A DNA stretch of 64,000 bases, from assembly GCF_902364025.1 (NCBI RefSeq), contig NZ_CABJCG010000009.1:2965-66964 (forward strand), in the 5' to 3' direction. The DNA comes from Enterocloster lavalensis. GTDB taxonomy: Bacteria > Bacillota > Clostridia > Lachnospirales > Lachnospiraceae. The position numbers and the translations under genes were made by a program. The notes beneath the pieces were generated by a model. It worked only from the letters and a program-made list of their open reading frames with translations. It was not told the origin of the DNA and did not search any database. Positions 32,717 through 40,379 of the stretch are shown here, piece by piece. Positions within the stretch are counted from its first letter, which is position 1. Each line of letters starts with the position of its first letter.

Positions 32717-33391
32717 TTAGGGGACAAACTGGTAGCCTTTGCGGCGAACGGTCTGTATGTACTCCTTTCCGGGACAGAGGTCAAACAGCTTCTGGCGCAC
32801 GGAAGCGATGCGCGCCTGGACATTGTGGCGGCTTTCATTGAGCGGTTCATTCCAGATATTGTCGTAAAGCTGCTCATAGGAGTAGATCCGGTTGGGATGT
32901 CTGGCCAGAAACGCCAGAATATCGAATTCAATGCGGGAAAATTCGCCGTATCTGCGATTGAAGGAAACGGTGCGGTCACCGGTGTTGATGATCAGGCCGT
33001 CGAATTGAAGGATTTCCGCAGGGCGGTCGCCGTAGCGCTGGTGGATTCTGGCCCGGACCCGAAGCTCCAGCTCCCGCTGGGAAAAGGGTTTGCACACATA
33101 GTCGTCTCCGCCGATCACAAGCCCGCGGATACGGCTCTCCTCCTCCGTATAGTTGGAGAGGAAAATTATGGGAAGAGAGGTAAAGGTACGGACCCGGGAG
33201 CAGACGTCAAAACCGTCCTCGTCGGGCAGATCGATATCCAGAATCACGCAGTCCAGCTTGATGGTCTGGATCATTTCAACGGCCCTTCGCCCTGTGGCTG
33301 AACAGAATACCTCGTATCCATTTTCAGCAAAGAATTGTTCATTGGCTTCCAGGGTTGCCTGGTCGTCATCCACAAGTAAAATTGTGTACAT
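32717..33391 (-). CDS. OmpR-family response regulator, orphan
   Basis: 224 residues: intact receiver (Asp8-Asp9, acceptor Asp52, Ser/Thr switch in FLSNYTEE, Lys of CKPF) and a winged-helix output domain with SRIEFDILAFLARHP and the RRKGYQFVP end. All phosphorylation residues are present, yet no kinase gene is adjacent; its neighbour on one side is the surface protein and on the other a STAS gene, both on the opposite strand. The histidine kinase at 931-2919 also lacks a clear partner, so a distant pairing is possible. Ribosome site GGAAAGGTG. Confidence 0.92.
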   Translation of the reverse strand: MYTILLVDDDQATLEANEQFFAENGYEVFCSATGRRAVEMIQTIKLDCVILDIDLPDEDGFDVCSRVRTFTSLPIIFLSNYTEEESRIRGLVIGGDDYVCKPFSQRELELRVRARIHQRYGDRPAEILQFDGLIINTGDRTVSFNRRYGEFSRIEFDILAFLARHPNRIYSYEQLYDNIWNEPLNESRHNVQARIASVRQKLFDLCPGKEYIQTVRRKGYQFVP

Positions 33392-33554
33392 AGCTCACCT
33401 TTCCTTATCTGTGTATGGTATCAGTATAGTCCAAGTATAGCACAGGGAGCAGGGCCGTGATACGCAAAATGTCCGGAAATCTCCGCTCACCGTCCTTTTT
33501 AGGGGCCTGCGGTAAAGCGGACCATCAAAAACAGAATTGGGAGGATAAGGCACT

Positions 33555-33851
33555 ATGAATATCACGGAACATCAGGGAGAGGGAACGCTGCTTCTGGGGC
33601 TGGAGGGAAGGCTGGATACCAATACCGCCCCGCAGTTGGAGAGCATCGTAAAGGGCAGACTGGAGGGGATTACCCGCCTGGAGCTGGATTTCGCTGGGCT
33701 GGATTATCTGTCGTCCGCCGGACTCAGAGTGATTTTGGCTGCCCAGAAGATAATGAACCATAAAGGAATTATGATTATACGCAATGTAAACGACACGATT
33801 ATGGAAGTATTTGAGGTGACAGGTTTCAGCGATATTCTGACCATCGAATGA
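33555..33851 (+). CDS. STAS-domain anti-sigma factor antagonist
   Basis: 98 residues covering one STAS domain (SpoIIAA/RsbV type). The phosphorylation-site segment DYLSSAGLR places the target serine at 53 or 54. RsbV-like proteins bind RsbW-type kinases when unphosphorylated, and PP2C phosphatases reactivate them. The next gene encodes just such an RsbW-like ATPase; 36 bp lie between. No sigma-factor gene is seen in the window. Ribosome site GGGAGGA. Confidence 0.93.
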   Translation: MNITEHQGEGTLLLGLEGRLDTNTAPQLESIVKGRLEGITRLELDFAGLDYLSSAGLRVILAAQKIMNHKGIMIIRNVNDTIMEVFEVTGFSDILTIE

Positions 33852-33886
33852 AAGGCTGTGCCGGCTTAAGGGCAGGAGGAGACTGG

Positions 33887-34300
33887 ATGAAAGAGATAAC
33901 GGTTCCGGCCGTGCTGGAGGAACTGGACAGGGTTCTGGAATTTGTCAACGGAGAGCTTATCGCCTGCGGATGTCCGGTGAAAACACAGATGCAGCTGGAT
34001 ATCGCAGTGGAGGAGCTCTATGTGAATATTGCCCGCTATGCTTATCACCCTGAGATTGGAAATGCCACCGTGCGCTGTACGGTGGGGGGAGATCCCCTTC
34101 AGGTAACAGTACAGTTTCTCGATGGCGGAAAACCCTATAATCCGCTTTTGAACGAGGACCCGAACGTCACGCTGACCGCCGAAGAGCGGTCCATCGGGGG
34201 CTTGGGTATCTATATGGTAAAAAAGAGTATGGATGAGATTGAATATCAGTATTTGGAGGAAAAGAATGTTTTGACAATCAGAAAAAAAATCCTTAATTAG
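33887..34300 (+). CDS. RsbW-like ATP-binding protein (anti-sigma kinase type)
   Basis: 137 residues forming an HATPase_c_2 domain: N box VEELYVNIARYAY with the key Asn, G1 box FLDGGKPYNP, G2 box GGLGIYMVKK. It would phosphorylate the STAS protein encoded just before it. ATG 33887 follows GCAGGAGGAG; a longer frame starting at 33848 overlaps the STAS stop but has no ribosome site. The motifs are complete here, in contrast to the MATE-fused domain at 24063-25808. Confidence 0.92.
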   Translation: MKEITVPAVLEELDRVLEFVNGELIACGCPVKTQMQLDIAVEELYVNIARYAYHPEIGNATVRCTVGGDPLQVTVQFLDGGKPYNPLLNEDPNVTLTAEERSIGGLGIYMVKKSMDEIEYQYLEEKNVLTIRKKILN

Positions 34301-34322
34301 GATAAAATACGGCATGATCAGG

Positions 34323-34361
34323 ATACATCCGTAAGGGAACCGTCTTATGGATGTATTTTTT
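34323..34361 (+). terminator. Terminator behind STAS/RsbW pair
   Basis: ATACATCCGTAA pairs with TTATGGATGTAT (one G-T pair) around a ten-base loop, followed by T. It separates the pair from the GGDEF gene. Confidence 0.85.
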
Positions 34362-34476
34362 ATATTATGGAGACTTTTATTGTTTATATCTGCTGGCTTT
34401 TGTACCCTGGACGAGGTATAATTAAGGATACGTAGAGAATAATGGTGTTTTGTGGGCTGCTGGCGGGGGGAAGAAT

Positions 34477-36063
34477 ATGTATCATTGCAGGTTGCGAATT
34501 GCAGTATTTGATGAAAATCCAGCTCTGGCGGAGATGGTACGGCAGATTGATCCGCTGGAGCGCTTTGAACACGGGGTTGAGCGGCGTTCGGCGAAGGAGC
34601 TGGCCGCCGGAGAAAATTGTGAAATTTTGATCTGGAATCTGGGAGACGGAATGTCGCCCGGAGCGCTGCGGAAACTCTGCGGGCCGGGCACGGTTTTGGT
34701 ATATTGCGCGGACCGTCACTGGCTGGACTGTGGCGGGGACGAGATCGGGGAGGCAGACGAGATATGGGAGCTGCCTCTGAACTTCAGATGCGCGCGTCAG
34801 CGCCTGGAACGCCTGCTTAAGCAGATTAAGCTGGAACGGGACCTGCATCTGTGCCGCTCTTATCTGGACACGGCCATCGACAGTATTCCGGACATGGTGT
34901 GGTTCAAGGCTTTGGACGGGACTCATGTGAAGGTAAACAAGGCGTTTTGCAACACCGTGGGAAAGTCTCGGGAGGACGTCACCGGGCGGGATCACTGTTA
35001 TATCTGGGATGTGTCGAAGGAGGATTTCGAGCGGGGAGAGGGCGTCTGCAAGGAGACTGAGGACGCGGTAATTAAGGAGCGGAAAACCCTTCAGTTTACG
35101 GAGATGGTCAAGAGCCACGGCTCTTTGAGGCAGTTTCGCACTTACAAATCGCCGCTGTTTGATTCGGACGGCGTCACGATTTTGGGAACCGTGGGGATCG
35201 GACACGATGTGACGGATCTGGTCAATCTGAACACGGAGGTTGAGATTCTGCTCAGCAGTATGCCTTACGCGATTCTGCTCAGGGACAACGAAGGGCGTAT
35301 TCTGAACGTGAATAAACCGTTTGAGCAGTATTTTGAAGTCCGGAGGGAAGAGGTTCTGGGGAAGGAGTACGAGGAGTGGATATCCCGGGCCTTTTTTGAG
35401 GAACACTCCATCAATTCCGAGGGATTTGTGGAGTCCAAGGTGTGCCTAAACGGCCAGGCCGGGCGGACTCTGGAGATCCATGAGAACAATATCTTCGACA
35501 TTTTTGAGAATGTGGTCGGGAAACTCAGCATTTTCCGGGACGTCACCATGGAGCGGCAGCTGGAAGAGCAGATTCTGCGCAATTCCAATACGGATTTTTT
35601 GACCGGCCTGTACAACCGCAGAAGCCTGTACCAGTACCTGCATAATAACCGGAACGGCCGCCTGCTCAACCTGCTCTATGTGGATCTGGATTATTTCAAG
35701 CATGTGAACGATACCTATGGACATAAGGTTGGGGACGATGCCCTGATTCTGACGGCAAAGGTCCTGCGGGAATGCTTTAAAAATGAATTTATCGCCAGAA
35801 TCGGCGGAGATGAGTTCCTGATTGTGCAGTTGGGCGAGGTGCAGCGGGAGGCGCTGGAGTCCAAGGCGCAGCAGCTTCTGGACCAGCTTTCGGCTGCCTT
35901 TGGCAGCACGGAGAATATGGACACCCTGTCGGCCAGCGTCGGTATTGTCCAGAACGGCGCACCGGATAAGGATATCGACCTGTTGATTCAGCAGAGCGAC
36001 GCGGCGCTCTACCAGGCAAAGGAGAGCGGCAGGGGGAGATACTGTATTTACGGTATTTCATAA
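34477..36063 (+). CDS. PAS-PAS-GGDEF diguanylate cyclase
   Basis: About 528 residues, no membrane segment. Residues 1-120 look like a degenerate receiver (RLRIAVFDENPAL at the start), then two PAS domains (about 128-245 and 255-370) and a GGDEF domain with an intact RIGGDEF motif (443-447) and DTDFLTGLYNRR entry helix. It should make cyclic di-GMP. I see no RxxD inhibitory site ahead of the motif, so product inhibition may be absent. ATG 34477 follows GGGGGGAAG. Its position behind STAS/RsbW genes suggests, without proof, a shared signalling circuit. Confidence 0.9.
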   Translation: MYHCRLRIAVFDENPALAEMVRQIDPLERFEHGVERRSAKELAAGENCEILIWNLGDGMSPGALRKLCGPGTVLVYCADRHWLDCGGDEIGEADEIWELPLNFRCARQRLERLLKQIKLERDLHLCRSYLDTAIDSIPDMVWFKALDGTHVKVNKAFCNTVGKSREDVTGRDHCYIWDVSKEDFERGEGVCKETEDAVIKERKTLQFTEMVKSHGSLRQFRTYKSPLFDSDGVTILGTVGIGHDVTDLVNLNTEVEILLSSMPYAILLRDNEGRILNVNKPFEQYFEVRREEVLGKEYEEWISRAFFEEHSINSEGFVESKVCLNGQAGRTLEIHENNIFDIFENVVGKLSIFRDVTMERQLEEQILRNSNTDFLTGLYNRRSLYQYLHNNRNGRLLNLLYVDLDYFKHVNDTYGHKVGDDALILTAKVLRECFKNEFIARIGGDEFLIVQLGEVQREALESKAQQLLDQLSAAFGSTENMDTLSASVGIVQNGAPDKDIDLLIQQSDAALYQAKESGRGRYCIYGIS

Positions 36064-36091
36064 AAATTCATAAAAATTCGCAAAATATATA

Positions 36092-36120
36092 TTGACAAAA
36101 TGTGGATTGTCCGGTATAAT
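36092..36120 (+). promoter_or_regulatory. Consensus promoter of tRNA-Leu
   Basis: TTGACA, 17 bp, TATAAT: a perfect housekeeping promoter, with the tRNA beginning 38 bp after the -10 box. Confidence 0.93.
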
Positions 36121-36157
36121 TATTTTCGTTGTGCAGGAGAAATTCGGCGCAACAAAT

Positions 36158-36241
36158 GCAGAAGTGGCGGAATTGGCAGACGCGCACGGTTCAGGTCCGT
36201 GTGGTAGTAATACCTTGTGGGTTCGACTCCCATCTTCTGCA
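36158..36241 (+). tRNA. tRNA-Leu (CAG)
   Basis: Class II tRNA of 84 nt; acceptor GCAGAAG pairs with CTTCTGC, anticodon arm CACGG-TTCAGGT-CCGTG shows CAG, and a long variable arm follows. CCA is not encoded. It is a single-gene unit with its own promoter and terminator. No repeated tRNA end or integrase indicates use as an integration site. Confidence 0.97.
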
Positions 36242-36250
36242 GGCAGAAGA

Positions 36251-36287
36251 AAAGCTCTTTGATCGCAGGCGGTCAGAGAGCTTTTTT
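36251..36287 (+). terminator. Terminator of tRNA-Leu
   Basis: AAAGCTCT-GATCG pairs with CGGTC-AGAGCTTT, followed by a run of T. Confidence 0.9.
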
Positions 36288-36312
36288 AGTCGTGTGAAGC
36301 ATTTTTGCCGGA

Positions 36313-36471
36313 TCAGCCGGTCTTTGTCTGGCGCTGGGGGAATTCCTGGGGAATTTCCGGGGAGGCATTGTCCGATGAGGGCAAATCGATCTCCGGAATA
36401 TCGCCGTCCCCGTAGGTACTGTTTTTTCCGGGGGTTTCTAAGGGTTCCTGTCTGGTTGGGGATTGGTACAT
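36313..36471 (-). CDS. Small acidic Pro-rich protein
   Basis: About 52 residues starting MYQSPTRQEP, rich in Pro, Glu, Asp and Ser, probably disordered. AAAGGAG sits seven bases before the ATG, which is why I accept so short a gene. It follows the 62-residue gene on the same strand by 26 bp. No family recognised. Confidence 0.55.
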   Translation of the reverse strand: MYQSPTRQEPLETPGKNSTYGDGDIPEIDLPSSDNASPEIPQEFPQRQTKTG

Positions 36472-36496
36472 GGCGTAGCTCCTTTCGCGGAATTGT

Positions 36497-36685
36497 TTAC
36501 ATTTTGGCGATGCTTTCCACATAGTTGCGCATCTCATCCCGACTGTTCACTGTTCGGGCGCCGTTTACGATCTGCTCCTGGCGCGCTTTGTCCATATGGG
36601 CGAATTTGTTCAGGATGTCGCTGTGCAGGGCCAGCTCCATGGTGAAGCCGATGGGGAGTTCGTCGTTGTCAATATAGTTGATCAT
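36497..36685 (-). CDS. Small conserved-looking protein of unknown function
   Basis: About 62 residues. A strong CGGAGGT site precedes ATG 36685. The sequence (NDELPIGFTMELALH near the start, VNSRDEMRNYVESI near the end) has the look of small Lachnospiraceae proteins I have seen only as hypotheticals. No signal peptide or membrane helix. Function unknown. Confidence 0.7.
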   Translation of the reverse strand: MINYIDNDELPIGFTMELALHSDILNKFAHMDKARQEQIVNGARTVNSRDEMRNYVESIAKM

Positions 36686-36848
36686 TTTGGACCTCCGTTC
36701 TGAGTTCTTTGGTATTAGGATGCGCGCCTCCGCAAAAGATATGCGCGGTTTAAATGCCATGTTTTGTAAGATTTCTTTCGTTGTAAATGAGGTAAAATTT
36801 TGGTAGGATTATTGAAGTACATAAATTCACATAAAAAAGGACAAGTAT

Positions 36849-38687
36849 ATGGCAAACAGAAAGAGACGGAAAAAGGAATCGCCGGTTAAAGCGGTGTTTT
36901 TGGCGTTGATCGCTGTTGTTATCATGGTGTGCGCCGTATCGGTGGTGATGTCGGTTTACCGGAAAATCAGCAAGGATTATGAAAATCTGGAGCAATCCAT
37001 TTCCTCCTCCGAGACTACGGGCGAGACCATCGCCATTGAGAACGGCGTGGCGACCGGATGGCAGCTGACAGACGACGGTTATAGGTATGTCAATGAGGAC
37101 GAAACTTATGTGACGGACACCTGGAAGCTGATCGACGGCCTTTTGTATCATTTTGATGAGAACGGCATCATGTCCACCGGGGAATTATCCCAGGAGGGGC
37201 AGAAGTTTACATTTTCGGACAAGGGGTATTTAAAGGATATCCAGGCTGACCTTTCCTGGCAGCCGGAGAGCACGGGGGAGAATCTGGACAGCCTGGTGAA
37301 GGCCAATGCGTTCTTCTGCTATCTTGGGGAGGCGGACGGGCCGTTTAAGCCTATTATGTACCGCAAAGCCACGGAGACCAAGGTGATGACCCTGGGAGGC
37401 GAGAGCGCGCCGGAGCGCACCACCAGAAATTCCATGAGAGCTTACGGGGATTACGTGTATTATCTTCCAAAGGTGAAGAGCGGCCAGGCGGCTGGCCTTA
37501 CGGACGAGGAGCTGAGGCTGTGCGACAGCCTGTTCCGCATGATTCCGGGAAGCGGGGAGAAGGAGCTGATCGCGGAGCACGTGGGCGGCTATCTGCTCCT
37601 GGACAATGTGATCTATTATTCTCAGGGCGGCACGGTCAAATCCGCCTCCTCCGGGACGAAAATCGCGGTGGGGGAGAAGCAGTACCGCGTGATTGTGAAG
37701 GACGGCAGCTGTTTTATGGTGGACGGTATGAACCAGCCGGTCCGGCCGGACAGCACCGGCGTTTTGGAGATCGGAGACCGGCTTTACCGGATTGAGAACG
37801 ATCAGGGTAAGATCAAGTATGTGAAACGCGCCCAGGAGCAGATCGGCGGCGCTTCCTACTACACGGATACGGTTTCCGGACAGTATCAGGGGATTTTCCG
37901 CAAGGACAGCGGAGGCGCCTCGGTGATCGTGCAGGAGCCGTACGGCGTACAGAGCTACTGTATTGCAGGCCAGAAGATTTACTACAGCGCCTATGTGGAG
38001 AAGGACGGAAGCGGCGTCTGGTACAGCCAGCTGTTTAAGACCGGACTGGACGGAAGCGGGAAAGAGGAGGTCAGCGGGCGTTTCCCGGGAATGATCGGGA
38101 CGATGTATTACTATGAGAATGCCGGAGAGATTTACGGGGAATACCACCCGGAGATTTGGAACCGGGCTTATGGCAGGATTGTGTCCATCGGACTTGACGG
38201 GACGATCTACACCATCAACGACGAGGCCGTCAGAACGGGCGAGAGCGTGTCGGACAACGATATGCTGGAGCTGGTGATGGTGGATGGGGATACGGTCACC
38301 TGTCTTTGGCACGACGTGGTGTGGAACCGGTCTACGGGGATTACCAGCACGCTGTGGGACAAGGCCGTTCAGATGAAAAAATCGGACCGGACGCTTTTGG
38401 AGACCGGCCAGAGCCTGCCCCCTGAGGAGGAGACCGAGGCCCAGACGGAAGCGCAGGACGGTGTGGTGATCCGCCCCATCGGGGGAGATCCCACGGCTGC
38501 CCCGGATGTGGATAAGCCTACGGCTGCCAACCCCGGCGCAGCTCCCAATCCCGGAGTTGACCCCAACGCGGACAAACCGACCATGCCGGTGGTATCGCCG
38601 GATGCGGACAAGCCCACAGCTCCGGCGGTACCGCCTTCTACGACGGCGGCGGCACAGGACGAGGTTATTATTAAGCCGGTGAATTGA
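36849..38687 (+). CDS. Membrane-anchored extracellular protein with wall-binding-like repeats
   Basis: 612 residues: basic N-terminus, one membrane helix (about 15-38), then an outside part. Residues 65-120 contain two choline/cell-wall-binding-like repeats (GWQLTDDGYRYVNED, DTWKLIDGLLYHFDENG). Residues 130-500 are built of YYxx beta repeats like DUF5050 beta-propeller proteins. The C-terminus is a Pro/Ala/Asp tail with repeats of DADKPT. Type II topology with wall-binding modules suggests a role at the envelope. Enzyme activity is not evident. Confidence 0.72.
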   Translation: MANRKRRKKESPVKAVFLALIAVVIMVCAVSVVMSVYRKISKDYENLEQSISSSETTGETIAIENGVATGWQLTDDGYRYVNEDETYVTDTWKLIDGLLYHFDENGIMSTGELSQEGQKFTFSDKGYLKDIQADLSWQPESTGENLDSLVKANAFFCYLGEADGPFKPIMYRKATETKVMTLGGESAPERTTRNSMRAYGDYVYYLPKVKSGQAAGLTDEELRLCDSLFRMIPGSGEKELIAEHVGGYLLLDNVIYYSQGGTVKSASSGTKIAVGEKQYRVIVKDGSCFMVDGMNQPVRPDSTGVLEIGDRLYRIENDQGKIKYVKRAQEQIGGASYYTDTVSGQYQGIFRKDSGGASVIVQEPYGVQSYCIAGQKIYYSAYVEKDGSGVWYSQLFKTGLDGSGKEEVSGRFPGMIGTMYYYENAGEIYGEYHPEIWNRAYGRIVSIGLDGTIYTINDEAVRTGESVSDNDMLELVMVDGDTVTCLWHDVVWNRSTGITSTLWDKAVQMKKSDRTLLETGQSLPPEEETEAQTEAQDGVVIRPIGGDPTAAPDVDKPTAANPGAAPNPGVDPNADKPTMPVVSPDADKPTAPAVPPSTTAAAQDEVIIKPVN

Positions 38688-38702
38688 GTTCACCGGCTTT
38701 TT
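38673..38702 (+). terminator. Terminator overlapping stop codon of the wall-binding-like gene
   Basis: AAGCCGGTGAA pairs with TTCACCGGCTT with a four-base loop and T-run; the TGA stop lies inside the stem loop. The reverse strand also has AAGCCGGTGAAC, so it may serve the convergent gene weakly. Confidence 0.88.
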
Positions 38703-38710
38703 CTGCACGT

Positions 38711-38944
38711 TTAATCCTCGTCGAATTCCACCACGACGTAGAAGCCGCGGGAATTTTCGCGGATGTCTTTTATGACGCCGTATTCATTTTTAATGCGGTC
38801 TCTGGCGGCGAAGCAGCCGGACATGGCCACCGCGGGGTCGATGATGTAGCTGTAGCTGCTGGTGCCCTCGCGCTCGATGACCTTTACCCGGTCGCCCACG
38901 TTCACCAGGCCCTGCCGCTCCATCTTGAATTCTACTGTTCGCAT
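38711..38944 (-). CDS. Small conserved-type protein behind DUF3842 gene
   Basis: 77 residues, soluble, with a beta-rich pattern (GDRVKVIEREG, GFYVVVEFDED) reminiscent of small SH3-like folds. No firm family. Its start overlaps the DUF3842 gene by 13 bases, so the two are translationally coupled and probably work together. Confidence 0.72.
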   Translation of the reverse strand: MRTVEFKMERQGLVNVGDRVKVIEREGTSSYSYIIDPAVAMSGCFAARDRIKNEYGVIKDIRENSRGFYVVVEFDED

Positions 38945-39354
38945 CGGGATCTCACTTCCTTTCCCACTTCCTCGCAGACCATGTTGATATAGTCGGACAA
39001 GGTGTTGTTCTGGCAGCCAACGATGTAATGATTGCAGCGGTTGACTGGAATCAGGATCTTGTAAGCCTTGCTGGAGCCGATGGCCGTGGCCATGGCGGGG
39101 GTGATCTCGCCCAGCAGAGAGTTGGCCATGACGATGCCGATGGGGCCGATGATGATATCCGCATCCTGTGAGTTGACGATGGCCGGATTCTCGCCGGTGG
39201 CCGCGTGGCTCGCCCCTGCTTTGATCATGGCGGAGGTGGCGATGCTGTTGGTGCCGATGGCGTACAGCTCCAGGTCCGGGTCGGATTTTTTTAACTGCTC
39301 GATGACGGAACGGCCCATTCTGCCGCCCTGGCCGTCGATAATAACGATTTTCAT
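38932..39354 (-). CDS. DUF3842 family protein
   Basis: 140 residues matching DUF3842: an N-terminal nucleotide-binding-like KIVIIDGQGGRMG loop, GTNSIATSAMIKAGA, and IIGPIGIVMANSLLGEITP. The family is common in Clostridia and uncharacterised; the glycine loop suggests a Rossmann-like fold. A promoter and the second copy of the 39-nt leader element lie 76 nt upstream. Confidence 0.88.
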   Translation of the reverse strand: MKIVIIDGQGGRMGRSVIEQLKKSDPDLELYAIGTNSIATSAMIKAGASHAATGENPAIVNSQDADIIIGPIGIVMANSLLGEITPAMATAIGSSKAYKILIPVNRCNHYIVGCQNNTLSDYINMVCEEVGKEVRSRCEQ

Positions 39355-39430
39355 TGCTTATGTTCCCCCTGTCGTGTCTTTACCGTGAATGCCCTTGAGA
39401 CGGTAATCTGTCTTAGATATTGTATTTTGT

Positions 39431-39469
39431 CACCAGCCGCTAGGCTGATGAGAAACATTACGTTTCCTT
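39431..39469 (-). repeat. Leader hairpin element, copy 2 (upstream of DUF3842 gene)
   Basis: 35 of 39 positions equal copy 1 at 2974-3012. On the - strand: AAGGAAACGTAATG, a short GAAAC/GTTTC pairing, then stem TCATCAGCC/GGCTGGTGA around TAGC. It lies between the promoter and the start codon, as in copy 1. Confidence 0.75.
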
Positions 39470-39474
39470 GATTG

Positions 39475-39503
39475 ATTGTAGCAGATGGCGCGGGGAATGT
39501 AAA
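39475..39503 (-). promoter_or_regulatory. Promoter of DUF3842 gene
   Basis: On the - strand TTTACA, 17 bp, TACAAT. The transcript would start at the leader element. Confidence 0.7.
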
Positions 39504-39571
39504 TGAGGGGTTGTTTTTGCGAACAGGGGAAAACGCCGGGGAAAATACCGTGGGGATTGTGGAAAAAGCAG

Positions 39572-39600
39572 TTGACCGGCCTGATAAATGTGGATATAAT
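39572..39600 (+). promoter_or_regulatory. Promoter of ECF transporter leader
   Basis: TTGACC, 17 bp, TATAAT. Transcription should begin near 39606, over 220 nt before the start codon. Confidence 0.85.
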
Positions 39601-39604
39601 AAAA

Positions 39605-39768
39605 CTGACCACCGGCAGAAGCCGGAATCAGGGCGGGCAGAAGGCCCGGAGTCAGTGAGAGGTGCGTTATAATACGGTGCGGCAATGTTTTACAGGGCCG
39701 CTTACAAAGTGTGATCAATCTTGCCAGAAGGCGGACGGGTTCAGAAGAACCGGCGCTTTCTGGTTTTT
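39605..39768 (+). ncRNA. Structured leader, candidate riboswitch of unknown ligand, with terminator
   Basis: Right at the predicted 5' end CTGAC (39605) pairs with GTCAG (39651), enclosing two hairpins: CCGGC/GCCGG with an AGAA loop and GGGC/GCCC. This makes a three-way junction. A further GCGGC/GCCGC hairpin follows, and a terminator stem (CCAGAA...TTCTGG with inner GGTTC/GAACC) plus six T ends at 39768, 65 nt before the ECF gene. The layout is that of a transcriptional riboswitch. It does not match the TPP, FMN, preQ1, cobalamin, purine or THF patterns I know. Confidence 0.6.
39724..39768 (+). terminator. Leader terminator before ECF gene
   Basis: Stem CCAGAA-GCG-GGTTC / GAACC-CGC-TTCTGG with six T. 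It is placed between promoter and coding region, hence regulatory. Confidence 0.8.
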
Positions 39769-39833
39769 TATGTTTGGGGAAACGCGCGGTGGGGTGACGG
39801 CAATAGGAGAACATAGCAGGAGGTAGTAAAAAA

Positions 39834-40379
39834 ATGGAAAAAAATCGTATTAAATCTTATCGGTTGGTGCTGGCGGCGCTGTTTTTGGCTCTGGGTATGA
39901 TTCTGCCCTTTTTTACGGCGCAGATTCCGGAGATCGGGAGCATGCTACTGCCCATGCACATACCGGTGCTGGTCTGCGGATTTGTCTGCGGCTGGAAATA
40001 CGGGCTGATTGTGGGGCTTCTCACGCCCCTGCTGCGCAGCATGACGTTTTCGATGCCGCCGCTGTTTCCATCGGCCACGGCCATGGCGTTTGAGATGGCC
40101 GCTTACGGGGCGATCTGCGGCCTGATGTACGAGAGGCTGCCCAGGGGAACAAAATCCGTGTATGTGAGTCTGCTGACGGCTATGGTTGGGGGACGCATCG
40201 TCTGGGGAATCGTACAGATTCCCATTCTGGGCATCGCCGGTAAGGGTTTTGGCTGGCAGGCCTTTGTGGCCGGTGCATTTTTGAACGCGGTGCCGGGCAT
40301 CATTTTGCAGATTGTGATGATTCCGCTGATTGTGATCGCGCTTGAACGGGCCAATGTGATGGAGATACAGGGGAAATGA
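39834..40379 (+). CDS. ECF transporter S component (substrate-binding membrane subunit)
   Basis: 181 residues, about six membrane helices. The N-terminal ALFLALGMILPFF and the MLLPMHIPVLVCGFVCGWKYG segment are typical of ECF S components, which bind a vitamin, nucleobase or similar and work with a shared ECF module encoded elsewhere. Substrate not evident. The next gene, a kinase, overlaps it (ATGAG), hinting at uptake followed by phosphorylation. A riboswitch-like leader precedes it. Ribosome site GCAGGAGG. Confidence 0.87.
   Translation: MEKNRIKSYRLVLAALFLALGMILPFFTAQIPEIGSMLLPMHIPVLVCGFVCGWKYGLIVGLLTPLLRSMTFSMPPLFPSATAMAFEMAAYGAICGLMYERLPRGTKSVYVSLLTAMVGGRIVWGIVQIPILGIAGKGFGWQAFVAGAFLNAVPGIILQIVMIPLIVIALERANVMEIQGK

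Noticed and set aside
36158-36241. tRNA-Leu as an integration site of a mobile island
   Set aside because: No integrase gene and no repeat of the tRNA 3' end nearby.
39431-39469. CTGATGA...GAAAC on the + strand as a hammerhead ribozyme
   Set aside because: The two core boxes are directly joined, leaving no stem II, and the other stems do not form. The - strand hairpin explains the sequence better.
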